DNA from: Sabethes cyaneus
Taxonomy: Eukaryota > Arthropoda > Insecta > Diptera > Culicidae
Direction of reading: 5' to 3'
DNA: 64,000 nt
Assembly: GCF_943734655.1 (NCBI RefSeq)
Contig: NC_071355.1
Span: forward strand, 193,513,939-193,577,938
The notes under the pieces: model-generated
Database searches by the model: none
The model's input: only the letters and a program-made list of their open reading frames with translations
What the model was told of the DNA's origin: nothing
In this document: positions 21,935 to 31,964 of the stretch, piece by piece
Position numbering within the stretch: position 1 is the first letter of the stretch
Layout: each line of letters opens with the position of its first letter
Program-made: the position numbers and the translations under genes

Positions 21935-22420
21935 CACTATCAGGACATCAAATTGGACTAGGTTTATCGCGGTCCCAAGAAAACTTGTTGAGTTGAAGAT
22001 AGTGATGTCCGAAATTTTCAATTATTCGATTACCGATTAATCGGTGAGGCTTGTCTGCACTAATCGATTAATTCAACTATTCGTGCTAGTGGTGTTCGAT
22101 TAGAAATATTCGCATATTTCTTTGAATAATTCGATTAATCGAACGATTATGAACGATTAACGAGCATTATTCGGGGATTATACGTACTGATTGAACTGTT
22201 CGATTAATTCAACTACTCGTGCTGGCATTATTCGATTAAAAATTATTCGAATATTCCTTGTGTTATTCGATTAGTTGAATTAATCGAACGATTAACGGAC
22301 ATCACTAGTTGAAGAGACTTATGACATTTTCTGGCGCACTTCCCTAGCGCCAAATTCAAATTCAAATTGTTCTATGTTTATAGCGGTGCTAAGAAATCTC
22401 GTTAGGACGAGAATGTAATC
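21935..22420. repeat. Satellite-like units split by a MITE
   Basis: The segments 21935-21999 (atcaggacatcaaattggac then taggtttatcgcgg) and 22308-22420 (gacttatgacattttctggc, aagaaatctcgttagg) are units of the ~95-bp tandem repeat also seen at 7540-7890. Removing the insertion at 22000-22307 and one target copy restores a continuous unit. Confidence 0.6.
22000..22307. mobile_element. hAT-type MITE, 308 bp, 8-bp TSD
   Basis: The ends are tagtgatgtccg and its exact complement cggacatcacta. A perfect 8-bp direct repeat, gttgaaga, flanks them (21992-21999 and 22308-22315), the size produced by hAT transposases. The interior consists of many attcgattaatcga-type words, themselves self-complementary, and has no coding capacity. 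Confidence 0.85.
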
Positions 22421-22690
22421 TCGGAACACGTCAGCTGTCATCCATCCACTATCTGACTTAACGATTCCCCGTGTCAAAGGTACTGACTTGACTACTTCCT
22501 GAGGAACACTTTTATAAGGGTAAATGATAGTAGGAGGCACCATTTCCCCAGAAGCGTGGAAAGAGAACATTATCGTTATGTTAACTTTACTGCTTGATCA
22601 TTCGACATCATAAACATTTCGGCTATCTATCTATCTGTCTTTTTCTCGGAGTTCAGCTGGAAGCAGGTTTTATCACCATCAAGGAAATAC
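22421..22690 (-). pseudogene. Tigger/pogo-like (DDE_1) transposase fragment
   Basis: The minus-strand frame from 22570 reads MFSFHASGEMVPPTIIYPYK, VPQEVVKSVPL and DSGWMTADVFRDYI, typical of the DDE_1 domain of Tigger/jerky/pogo proteins. In other frames further 5' (to about 22690), GDKTCFQLN corresponds to the DETGFQL motif with the first catalytic aspartate. Stops separate the parts. Downstream the frame runs into the satellite repeat (…TAINIEQFEFEF), so the apparent 83-codon ORF is a chimera of transposase and satellite. Confidence 0.65.
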
Positions 22691-22899
22691 TGGAATGACA
22701 ATTCAAAAACAATCGTAGTCATTTTTTACCTAAAAATTAGCGCTAGGTTTTAGTGATATATGAAAAATGGTTATGCCCAACAGATTTGGACGAATAATGG
22801 TCGAAATGGTTGAATCGGGGATTCGCTTCTAAGAATTACCTTATCTTATCAGCGCTATTAGAAGCGCTATAGTTCTTTGGGAGGTCCACTTTGCTGCAT

Positions 22900-23900
22900 A
22901 TCCCCAGTAAACCATTGTATATCTCGATTGCAACTGAGATATTCGAAATCATATCTGAACGAAAAAGTTATATATGTACCAAAGTGGAGGTAATATACAT
23001 GCGAAAATTTGTGCAATTATTTGTAATTCTATCTTGCATTTTATACAGTGGTTTTTATAACACGCAACTTAATACTCCTGAATATATGATTCAGATATAA
23101 CTTAATATTGCAATCATCTGTACTGCTTTATAATTTACAGTCATGAGCTGTATATGAGGACACACACGACTGCAAAGCAATTTATTGTTCACTTTGTTTT
23201 GACATACTCTAATCATTATGCAATTCCAATGTAAAATTGACATGCATACAATTTAATGTGAAATTTCTATTACGATCTTGTGTTATCTGGGTCAACGATC
23301 CAGTCCAACAGTTTACGTTCCTTATCCATTATCAATAACATTAAGTTTGCTCCGACTTGAGACAGTTTGTCCCCTTTTCTTTATTATTGGACGCCCAGCT
23401 AACATTTTCATATGTATATTAAGGTTACAAATAATAATTCACAGCAAACAATTTGGTTTGTGTATCTCGGTTGTAACTGAGAGATACCAAATCATATCTA
23501 TACGAAAAAGTTATATTTCATACCACATAATAACATATAAGTACCAAAGTGAGGGCAATATACGTCCAAAATTTTGACAATCATTTGTAACTCTATCTTG
23601 CATTCAATGCAACAATTTTTGGAATATGTAATTTAATACTCCTCAATATACGATTGAGATATAACTAAATGTTGCAATCATCTATACTGCTTTATAGTTC
23701 ACAGCCATAAGTTGTATATGACGACCCGCATGATTGCATAACAACTTATTGTACACTTCGCATTGTCATACTCTAATGATTATGCAATTCCAATGTAAAA
23801 TTGACATGCATATGACTTAATGTAGACTTTCTATTACGATCTTGTGTTATCTGTGTTACGTACCAATATGTACGCACCGAAATCATATTTGATGTGTAAA
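22900..23900. repeat. Direct tandem duplication, ~550-bp unit
   Basis: Two copies start near 22915 and 23458. They share tatctcgattgcaactgaga (with variants), acgaaaaagttatat, accaaagtg, tctatcttgcatt, gcaatcatctntactgcttt, atgcaattccaatgtaaaat and ctattacgatcttgtgttat. The order is conserved and the offset is 543-562 bp. Divergence is moderate. No coding function is visible. Confidence 0.7.
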
Positions 23901-24227
23901 ACCAGTTTATACGTGCTATTTTGGAGGCAATATGCGCGCTGAAGAATAATTTTAACCAATTCATTTATACATATCCCAAGTAACCAAGAGCTCGAATAAT
24001 GGTGTCTAACAAGGGTTAAACAGCTTTATGTATATTAATCTATAACCTGCTAAGCAGCGTCACTTTTAAGTAATTAATCGAACTTTCAAGCTGTCTTGGG
24101 TTCGCTGCATAGAACGCTAAGCAGCTTCGAAATAAACTCTCAAAAACTAAGAAAAAACAAATTTAGCAGCACTTCTATGTTCTATTTTTATACTTCTACC
24201 TGATTTCTATATTCGTTGCATTTGCCT

Positions 24228-24300
24228 GCTGTTGGGTTTGAACCCGGGTGTTCCGCGTTGTAAACCTATCCCGATCCACTGCGTCATCTTTGTCGTATAC
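24228..24300 (-). repeat. tRNA-like segment with Pol III A and B boxes
   Basis: On the minus strand TGACGCAGTGG matches the A-box consensus TGGCNNAGTGG at all but one position. About 45 nt later, GGTTCAAACCC matches the B box. The arms of a tRNA are only partly formable, so it is not called as a working tRNA gene. It lies inside a MITE, and a similar segment sits in the related element at 38179-39204 (about 38637-38698). Confidence 0.5.
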
Positions 24301-24679
24301 AAGCAATGTGAATTTTGCCAATGAGTTGTTCTTAAGTAAAAGTTCGTTTTAGAACTTGCAGCAGCTTTATGCAGCGCGAGTTAATTATAGAACATAAAGT
24401 TTGGAACCAGGCAATTAACTATAGTAGTGAGATACCGACACCATATGCTACACAACACAACACAATAATGAAGAGCATTGCATTCTAATTTATATTTGTA
24501 ATTAGAAATGTGCGAGGATCATTGTTATTAGATTGTGGCGAGGATTAAATTTAGGTTATTAGTTTTAGGTTCTGCTGGTTTCATCACCAGAAATATAAAC
24601 AAAAAAAGCAGCACGCAGAACTTGTTAGCAACTAAAGTTACTTCAGAACTTCATGTAGCATCCTAATAGCTTTGAAGTA

Positions 24680-25618
24680 CCGTCATCCGGGGATACTTGC
24701 AACACTTTTGAACTTTGACTTAGTATAACTTTCGAAGTATACCGTTTAGGTCCAAGTGTAAGTAGCCAAAACGTGTATAGTGGAGAGTACTTTTGATTTA
24801 TGATTATGAGAAAAAATATAAACTAAATGAATCTGTAGAATGTTCCGAAAATAGGGGTGTTGCAAGTTACTCAGTAAACGGGGTTACTTGCAACACTTTT
24901 CTGATTTTGCGTTTCTTATGATTTTATACCTGATTTCAAACCGCGAATGACTATTTTGAGACATTTTGAATGTATTTGTAGTAAAACAAGAGATACTGGA
25001 GGCGTTTTTTGTTTCCCAATTTCGTCTATCGCTTTTTTAAAGATATTCGGTGAAAATGTAGCATGTCGGCGAACTCCAAATTGCCGTTTCAAGGCACGTG
25101 AAATTTTTCACAATTTTAATTTTTCTGGAGATGGTGGTAGACAAAATAACATCGTACAGATGCAAACTTACTTTGTACATACTGTCTATTACGATAATTT
25201 TCATTTTTACAAGTGCTGCAAGCCGCGCCATATTGGAAGTAACAACACGAATTCATCGTTTCTTCTCCAAGTTCAAAATATAAACAAAGCTCAAAGTTGC
25301 TATTTGTTAGCTAATATAATGCACTTATTGCGTACAGGAACCAAACAATAAAAAATAATTCCATGTTAATGAACTGACGCAACTTTGCACATCCATTTTT
25401 CCTACTGAAAGTGGTATTACTTTCCAATCGTATAGAAACAAGCAAAACAATTATGTAATGGATTAAACTTAACTAAACAATAGGTAAACGTCCCTTCTTT
25501 AAAATGACATTGGGTACAAATGGTTATGTTAACAAACAAATGCGTTAGGGCTGTCAAAAGTGTGATGCGCCAAAGTGTTGCAAGTAACCCCCGTGTTGCA
25601 AGTATCCCCGGATGACGG
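24680..25618. mobile_element. 939-bp DNA element, perfect 26-bp TIRs, TA TSD
   Basis: The ends ccgtcatccggggatacttg… and the exact complement …caagtatccccggatgacgg are perfect inverted repeats of 26 bp, flanked by TA (24678-24679 and 25619-25620). Subterminal copies of ttacttgcaacac/gtgttgcaagtaa occur inside. A 134-codon frame (24947-25351, plus) shows no transposase motif. It is a non-autonomous element, recent by its perfect termini, nested in 23974-25779. Confidence 0.85.
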
Positions 25619-26227
25619 TATCTATTAAGTACTCACAGCACTTCTTAAAGAATTTAGTTCCACGTATACGTGATATACACTACTAATCAGCAAGAAAGTT
25701 CCACGGAACTGAATCTGAACTAATTATGAACTTTCGAGTTCGCGTGTTAAGTAATATTCGAACTTTTGGTTGCTTGGGATAAGTATGCTGTAGAGCGATA
25801 AGATCCGAGTTGGATTATCCGATTAAGCATGACCAGCTTCCCACTGTTCAAAGACAATAGGAGTATTCACGAAGCGCTTGCTATGTTGCGTATACGACGT
25901 ATTACGTATTTATACTGCCGCTACTCACATATCAGTTCCATCTCCATAGAAATTGGGACTGTTATGCGAATAGCGGTAGTATATACACGGAATATACCGT
26001 TTACGCAACAACAAGAAAGCGCTACGTGAATACCCCTAATGATAGAAAACTTATTTTTTTCAACGTAAGATTAAGATATGGTTAGAATTTTCACATCTCT
26101 AATCGCAGCTGGAAGATTCTGTATGAATAACTTTAAGAAAAATCGAAATTCAATTTCAATGGACCAAAAAACGAATTAGAATTATTGACATGATAGATGT
26201 ACTTTTCCGATATACCCCAACCAATCT

Positions 26228-26248
26228 TTTTTCAACTTCTTTTGTCAG
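26228..26248 (+). promoter_or_regulatory. Splice acceptor upstream of Oli start codon
   Basis: A pyrimidine-rich tract (ttttttcaacttcttttgtcag) ends in CAG nine bases before the Oli ATG. This implies that the coding exon is preceded by at least one untranslated exon. The best candidate donor on the same strand is at 21233. Confidence 0.6.
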
Positions 26249-26257
26249 CTTACTACA

Positions 26258-27072
26258 ATGGATCCACACAATCCTTTCAATTTTCATCTCGGCCCACCAA
26301 CCAACGCGGCTCACTCGCACCACCCAGAGCCCACACCAAGTCCACCGCAGAGTGTTCCCGGTAGACGAACCCCCCTGGGAACTGTTGGTTTGGGTGGATT
26401 TTACGCCCAACCGCATGCGTCCGGTGCCGTAGCACTGACCGATGAAAACCGTCCTTCGGGGAGTGCCGAAAGGTAAGGAAAAGCACACAATCGGGATAAG
26501 TTTTGTGTTCCTAAGACTTAAATTTCACAACGAAGAAGTCATTTCAGTCCTCCGCCCAGCCATTCGGCTGCTCCGGTCGCTGGAGGCAAACAGAAAAATC
26601 GCCAGGGTAAAACCGTTCGACTAAACATCAACGCCAGAGAGAGAAGACGAATGCACGATTTAAACGATGCCCTTGATGAACTTCGTAGCGTAATCCCTTA
26701 CGCTCACTCACCTTCGGTTCGGAAGCTGTCCAAAATTGCCACACTGCTATTGGCGAAAAACTACATCCTAATGCAGGCGAATGCCTTGGATGAGCTACGA
26801 AGGTAGTATCGGACACCATAGATAGTTGTTTTAAAATTATTTAATTTTTTGTTTTTAGACTATTGGCCTACATTCAGAGCGCAGCCGGAGCAGGAGCTCC
26901 AACGGTCGATTTACGAACCATGCCTTCGGCATTAAAATTACAGCAATTGTTGCAAACACCGCAACAGGAGCTACAGCAACAGGCGCAACAGCATCTACAG
27001 CAACAGCAGCAGCAGCAGCAGCAGCAACTCGCACAACAAAGTGGTCCTCCACCACCTAACCCAAATCCGTAA
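26258..27072 (+). CDS. Oli: Olig-family bHLH transcription factor (Oli orthologue)
   Basis: Three coding segments, 26258-26472, 26548-26802 and 26859-27072, are joined by GT-AG introns of 75 and 56 bp and give 227 residues in frame. The N-terminus (about 1-95) is rich in P, H, G and S. The bHLH domain follows at about residues 92-150: basic region NARERRRMHDLNDALDELR with the DNA-contacting ERxRR, and helix 2 VRKLSKIATLLLAKNYILM. It continues into the family-specific LLAYIQSAAGAGA. A glutamine-rich tail (with an uninterrupted run of 9 Q) ends in PPPPNPNP. The basic region and KLSKIATLLLAKNYI identify the Olig/BHLHE22-23 subfamily, neuronal transcriptional repressors or activators that bind E-boxes in the nucleus. 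The start is at the first ATG after a splice acceptor (26248). The gene is compact and intact. Confidence 0.92.
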
Positions 27073-27330
27073 ACGAATAATTTAAGTTTAAACTCCAGTT
27101 CATGCCAAACAATTAACGAACCCCATATATGTAAACGTTTGTGAATTTATATACTAGTCATCGATAGGATTTTTTCATGTTTTCAAAAGTGGAAAGAATT
27201 GAGCAACAGTCCTGTTAGCAATATATATGAAGCAAATACTAAGCTAGTCGATTTTGTGATGAAATGAGAGAAAAAGAAGCTGGCATATTCCACAATACGT
27301 ATTTTGAATAAAGTAGAATATGAAATTTTT
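27073..27330 (+). terminator. Oli 3' UTR and polyadenylation signal
   Basis: After the TAA at 27070-27072 an AT-rich 3' UTR runs to a canonical AATAAA at 27307-27312. Cleavage would be expected within about 30 bases of it. No other gene begins before the LINE fragment at 27690. Confidence 0.65.
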
Positions 27331-27689
27331 TCGATTCATTGATAGTTGAGGTATCACTTCAATTCTCCAGAAATTCATTTTCCAGAATTTCTCCAATAAC
27401 TATTTCCAAAAATGCTCCAACATTCCCTAAAAGTATTTCCAAGAAAACCAAAATCTCAGAATTTTACTATTTCACCGATATCCATTTTCCAGAAATTTTC
27501 ATGCACAAATGCATTAATGCTCGTTATCTGTGTATAGAGGGAAACATAATAGTAAAGCAGAGTTTTGTTAACCAATAGGAAGGAGGAAACTTTTCAAGAT
27601 ACACATCCACATTGAATCTACGAAACGGTGACGTAGGATATTATACTTACATAGTTGGCCTTACGTCTTACGATAAGACCTGCGTAGTA
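27331..27689. other. Intergenic DNA, no gene recognised
   Basis: Short, loosely repeated ccagaatttctcca-type words follow the Oli 3' end. The word gacgtaggatattatac and its partial inverse near 27640-27690 suggest a small fold-back remnant. No coding evidence. Confidence 0.35.
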
Positions 27690-28000
27690 TAATTTCTTCA
27701 TCTATTTCGGTCCATGGCAGCCGGTCTCCAGTTCCGTGGGCATTCAGTGTTCACCAGATCTCGCTCCACCTGGTCTTGCCACGTCGCTCGGTGTGCCCCT
27801 CTGCGTTTTGTTCCTACCGGATTCGATGCGAAAATTATTTTTGCTGGATAGCTATCCGGCATTCTAACAACATGTCCTGCTCAACGTATCCGTCCAGCTT
27901 AAACCACTTTCTGAATACTGGGTTTGCCGTAGAGTCGCGCGAGCTCGTGGTTCATTCTTCGCCCCCATCGATTACCACGGTACTGCCCTAGCGGGCCCTG
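27690..28000 (-). pseudogene. LINE 3' fragment of a second family
   Basis: On the minus strand the segment resembles the C-terminal coding end of a non-LTR element: RNHGNRWGRRMNHELARLYG-like, then a segment for aggacatgttgttagaatgc and dqvERDLVNTECP-like words. On the plus strand this appears as cctggtcttgccacgtcgct and gagctcgtggttcattcttc. Frames are broken. It belongs to a different subfamily from 5140-9015. Confidence 0.5.
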
Positions 28001-28139
28001 TCGTACTCACAATTTTCCCCCACCCCGGCCGTTCTGAAGAAATCGCAGTTTTCCCTATTAGGGCCATGTATGTAAAAGCAAAGCCTTGGGTTTATACCGT
28101 CTTTAGACATAACGCTTCTTTGTCGACAGACTTCGCAAC

Positions 28140-28290
28140 CAGCTGTTAGAGTACAGGAAAATTATGTAGCCAGTGCAATGATCCTACTGACTCTATCTAG
28201 CAAGCTCCGCCTAGCCGACATTCGAACATACGACGACTGGCTTGTTAGACCAGCATCGTACCTCGAAGCTAACTGGGCGATTTGGGCCAT
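28140..28290 (-). repeat. tRNA-derived SINE, minus strand
   Basis: The minus strand of this segment matches the SINE at 45645-45830: gaggtacgatgctggtctaa, caagccagtcgtcgtatg, ttcgaatgtcggctaggcgg, and cattgcactggctac. The A box and B box are recognisable. It is truncated at its 3' part compared with the 45.6-kb copy. Confidence 0.6.
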
Positions 28291-28464
28291 GTACGTATGA
28301 CTTGCGACACTCTATCGACCATAGCTCATATTTAAGGAAATTAACATCTATGAAAATTTCATGGATGTTGGTCCCCTAATAGATGAACATTCGCTTATAC
28401 TCACAATATTCCCTCACCCCGGCCGTTCTGAGAAAAATGAGAATTTTCCCCCAGTACTAGCGTA

Positions 28465-28679
28465 ATCCACCTTTTCGCGCGGGCAATGGCGGCTAGTGGG
28501 TATACTTTTCGACAATGTTTCTTTGCTTTTGGGAACTCCGCGCACGTACGCTTGAAAGTTCTACAACAACCATCGAGGCTGGAAATGTCAACCTGATGTG
28601 AATAAAGTTGCCAGAGGCATGCTAACGTTTTCCGAAAGTTGTACCCACTAGCCGCCATTACGCACGCGAAAAGGTGGAT
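28465..28679. mobile_element. MITE with ~40-bp TIRs
   Basis: The left end atccaccttttcgcgcgggc, aatggcggctagtggg and the complement of the right end (atccaccttttcgcgtgcgt, aatggcggctagtggg) form imperfect inverted repeats of about 40 bp. The middle has no coding capacity. The open frame read through it on the minus strand is a by-product. Confidence 0.75.
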
Positions 28680-29057
28680 AGCGATATGACTTACGTCACT
28701 TGTTTAAATATTGCTTCAATTTAATGAATTTTTCAAATATGACATTTTCCTGGAAGTTGCCCCACTATTGGGTGAAGTTTCGCTCATACTCAGAATTTTC
28801 TCAGAACCCGACTGTTTTGAGAAAATCGACGAGCTTTTCACCTAGTGGCTATGCGAATTACCCTGCAGCTTCAATTGCAGCGATTATCAATAAAAGATTT
28901 ATTGCTAGTGTTTCAATTAATTTGTTATTTTCCAGGGATTTTATTTTCAGTTTTCCGTCTGCGATTTTCCTCTATTTTCTTGCATACAAGTTGCTGAGTC
29001 AATTTTTCCTGCATTTTTCGTAAGTTACTCGCGCATTTAACCGCGGTAACCCTCAAT

Positions 29058-29353
29058 GTCGACTAACATTTGAAAGGAGCGGATAAGCCAACTGTAAAAC
29101 AGAACGAGTGAGAGTTCATTTTCATATACTGCTCCAGCAAAAAATAACTCTCACTCGTTCTGTTTGACAGTTGGCTTATCCGCCCCTTTCAAATCTAGAT
29201 AGAATTAACAAAAGGGCGAATGTCGCAAATATAAACAAACCGGGTGAGAGTTACTTTTTGCTGGACCAGCATAGGGAAATCAACCCTCACTCGGTTTGTT
29301 TACGCTTGCGACATTCGCCCTTTTGTTAATTCTATCTTCAAATGTTGATCGAC
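29058..29353. mobile_element. Fold-back element A, interrupted by element B
   Basis: Arms gtcgactaacatttgaaagg, agcggataagccaactg… and their complement form a hairpin with a short central loop (29118-29146). The right arm is interrupted after ttcaaat by element B (29195-29336), after which the outer arm resumes (ttcaaatgttgatcgac, 29337-29353). So A is about 147 bp without the insertion. Its loop word ccagcaaaaaataactctcac is shared with B and with 37919-38060. Confidence 0.7.
29195..29336. mobile_element. 142-bp MITE, family B, copy 1
   Basis: The ends gatagaattaacaaaagggc and the complement gcccttttgttaattctatc frame a palindromic element. It sits in the right arm of element A and is flanked by a 7-bp direct repeat, ttcaaat (29188-29194 and 29337-29343). 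A second copy in opposite orientation is at 37919-38060. Confidence 0.8.
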
Positions 29354-29654
29354 AAATATGCTGAAACTTGTATGAACTGGTCACCCTGCTGTTTGTTATT
29401 ATTTTGGTGGTTTGTTTTGGGGTATAACTACCAGTAGTAGACACTAGAGTGACTATAAAGTTTTGCACGGGCGAGCATAACCTCACTTCTTTGACGTCTA
29501 TCAGTGGTTTGTTTGCATGCACGCTTAGCCAGGGCTACTCAGTGACTGAGTTGAAACTACGCATTTTTAAACCGTTGTATGGGGCTGTCAAAAAATGAGT
29601 AGAATTGCATATTGTCACTGTGCAAAAACTACTCAAAATTGAGTGTTGCCGCAA

Positions 29655-30064
29655 TCAGATTTTTTTGCGAAAATTTGTTGTTGATTTAACGCTTGTTCGC
29701 TCTCGTTTGTTTTTTTTAAGTTTTTTAAAGTAGTTACTGGTTTATTTTTGTGAACAAAAGTGAACGCAAGATGCACGAGTCATCAAACTTTTTAAATACT
29801 GCTGGTGGATGTTCGGTGCAAATCGCGAGTTGGAGCGGTTAGAGCTGACTGTTTAATTACTGTTGGAGATGACCTTGACCTGCCTTGGACTGCAGCAAAT
29901 TCATAGATGTGCTGCTGCTGATGAAACGGACAAGAGAACATATTGTAAGTGCCGGTGAGATTGTTTTGAACTTAATTATTTCACATAACTACGATGTCCT
30001 GCGTGCTAAACGCAGAATCGTAAATTGTATAGTTTTAAATTTGACTTTTTATGTTTTACTAATT
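29655..30064. other. Unassigned DNA with a possible donor site
   Basis: Between the composite's left end and the hAT element. A short frame around 29880-29945 ends at a good donor-like attgtaagtg. This may be a relic of a gene of the host transposon. Nothing recognisable. Confidence 0.25.
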
Positions 30065-30369
30065 TAATTTTGCAGAGGTGTGCACCGCTAATCAGCTAAC
30101 CGCGAATTAGCTAACGAATAGTGTGTTCACTAGGTTTTAAATGGGTTAACGCTTCCAATTAGCTTCCATTAAATAAACTTTAGTTAAATAAGTATAGGAT
30201 TTTTTTGGAAATAATGCAACTATCTATTTATATCAATTAGATTTACTCGCATCGCGACCGCCAATGGTCAATTTTATCATTTTTTCCATCTCATGCTTAT
30301 TTTTGTTATTCTTTTGAAAATATTTAATTTATCGGAGGCTTCCAGAACTTTCTTTTTTCTTTACCAGCC

Positions 30370-30500
30370 GAGAGCCGCGGTGGCTCTTGCCGCATCAAGA
30401 ATTCCTCTCCATTGTACTTAATCCTGCGCTACTCGTAGCCAATTAATTGTGCGTCTCGACACACGCAAGTCGGCTTCAGCCTGGCCAATTCACATTTCCG
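30370..30500 (-). repeat. LINE 3'-end fragment
   Basis: The segment ggctcttgccgcatcaagaa, ctctccattgtacttaatcc, actcgtagccaatt and cggcttcagcctggcc resembles the 3' coding end of the LINE at 5160-5260 (ccctcgtctccattcaattc, cactcgtcgccaattt, cgacctggtcgagcc). It lies inside the hAT-like element. Too short to assign further. Confidence 0.45.
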
Positions 30501-31030
30501 TTACTCATTTGACTTTCGGCAATGAATTTACCCAAGCGATATAAATGTAACAAGTTGCCTAACGGGAAGCTGACAAGATCGTTTCATAATCGAGAATGCC
30601 GAACAGCTGTCGTATCGGCGGAGGGGAATGCTGAAGCAGCGAATTTTTTTGGCTAAATTGGCGATGACGGTTTTGTAGAAATGCGAAGAATTGAGGCTGC
30701 AGAGGATATCGCGAGGTGTTGCCTATATGCCAGTCGGCTAAACGACACTGCTTAATTTGCCCCAGAACAGTGACGTCAGAGAGGAACCAGATGGAAAGCA
30801 ATTCAGTTTTTGATTGATTTAAATGTTTTAAGATCTGTTTTGTCAAATTATCTCTTGTTTATTTAAGCGGTTTTCTTATTATCGTATCTATTTTATAATG
30901 ATTACTAAAAACAGTTTTACTTATTTGGGTGTCTGGCAAACGATATTCGCTTACAAAGCCAATTAAACCGTGAAGGCTGCGCTTTGATTTTTGAGTGGCT
31001 TCTACGATAAAAATTAAATATGCATTTGTT
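30501..31030. other. No gene recognised
   Basis: Interior of the hAT-like element. A 95-codon minus-strand frame (30846-30559) has no recognisable transposase motif. Confidence 0.3.
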
Positions 31031-31034
31031 GATA

Positions 31035-31905
31035 ATCTATACCTATAAAAATGGGTTTCTGTCTGCCCGTATGTTCCTTATAGAATCGGAAACTACTGAA
31101 CCGATCGGAGTGAAAATTTGCATGTAAAGGTTTTTGGTGCCAGGGAAGGTTCTTATGATGGTTAGAGATCTCTTACCCCACTAAGAGGGGGGGGGGCTCC
31201 CATACAAATCTATACCTATAAAAATGGATTTCTGTCTGTCTGGCCGTATGTTCCTTATAGAATCGAAAACTACTGAATCGATCGACGTGAAAATTTGCAT
31301 ATAGGGGTTTTTGGGGCCGGGGAAGATTCTTATGATGGTTAGAGATCCCTCCCCCCATTAAGAGGGGTATCTGCTCCCAGACAAATGAAACACAAATTTC
31401 TGCATAACTCGAGAACTAATCAAGCAAATGGAACAAAATTTGACATGTGGGTGTTTTTGGAGACAAGGATATTTTCTATGGTGAATTGAGACCCCTCCCC
31501 TCTTTAGAAGGGGAATTATGACCTCTCTCCCCTTTAAGAGGGGGGGCTTCCATACAAATGAAATACAAATTTGCTCATAACTCGAGAGCTAATCAAGCAA
31601 ATGGAACCAAATTTGGCATGTGAAGGTTTTTGGAGGCAAGAATTTTTCCTATGGTGAATTGGGACCCCTCCCAACTTGAGGAGGGGTGGGGCTCCTATAT
31701 AAATGAAATACAAATTTCCTCATAACTCAAGAACTAATCAAGCAAATGGAACCAAATTTGGCATTTGGGGGGTTTTGGAGGCAGGATTTTTTTATGATTG
31801 TTTGAGACCCCTTACCCCTGTGGTAGGGAGATAAGGACTCTCATACAAATAAAACAGAAATTTTTGCGTAACTCAACAACTAATCGAACTCGAGTAATTT
31901 TAGAC
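31035..31905 (+). repeat. Tandem-unit repeat, ~170-bp periodicity
   Basis: Units begin ctatacctataaaaatgg, continue ttctgtctgtctg, tatgttccttatagaatcg, aactactgaaccgatcg and gtgaaaatttgcat, and end in ccc/ggg-rich words. The following units share aaatttctgcataactcgag, aactaatcaagcaaatgga, ccaaatttggcatg and gttttggaggca. A minus-oriented copy of the same family is at about 34785-35455. The family is widespread in mosquito genomes; its class (Helitron-like, or other) is unclear from sequence alone. Confidence 0.65.
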
Positions 31906-31964
31906 TCTTTCAAATTTTTCGGGAATTCTCGGACAAAATTTCAAATTAAAACACCTAATATGCT

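Larger units (their letters stand above)
23974..25779. mobile_element. TA-flanked DNA element with TIR tcccaag, 1.8 kb
   Basis: Inverted termini of about 26 bp start tcccaagtaaccaagagctc on the left and, as the complement of the right end, tcccaagcaaccaaaagttc. TA flanks each side. The interior holds a tRNA-like segment (24228-24300) and a nested element (24680-25618), so the original was about 870 bp. It resembles 38179-39204 and 42169-42479 at the ends. Confidence 0.7.
28001..28860. repeat. Three dispersed copies of a ~60-bp unit
   Basis: Copies near 28004, 28398 and 28774 share tactcacaattttccc, accccggccgttctgagaaa and gaattttcccc words; the last two copies also share the 70 bp upstream (atgaaaatttcatgg...). 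Spacing is about 375-395 bp. A SINE (28140-28290) and a MITE (28465-28679) lie between the copies. Confidence 0.5.

Noticed and set aside
22319..22570. 83-codon minus-strand frame as a gene
   Set aside because: The N-terminal two-thirds is a transposase fragment and the rest is satellite sequence.
24228..24300. Functional tRNA gene
   Set aside because: A and B boxes are present but the cloverleaf arms are incomplete and the segment lies in a transposable element.
24947..25351. 134-codon frame inside a TA-flanked element as its transposase
   Set aside because: No catalytic DDE pattern or DNA-binding motif; starts and ends are arbitrary within a non-autonomous element.
26156..26488. 110-codon minus-strand frame over the Oli first coding exon
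   Set aside because: Shadow of the true coding exon on the other strand; intron and bHLH evidence fix the plus strand.
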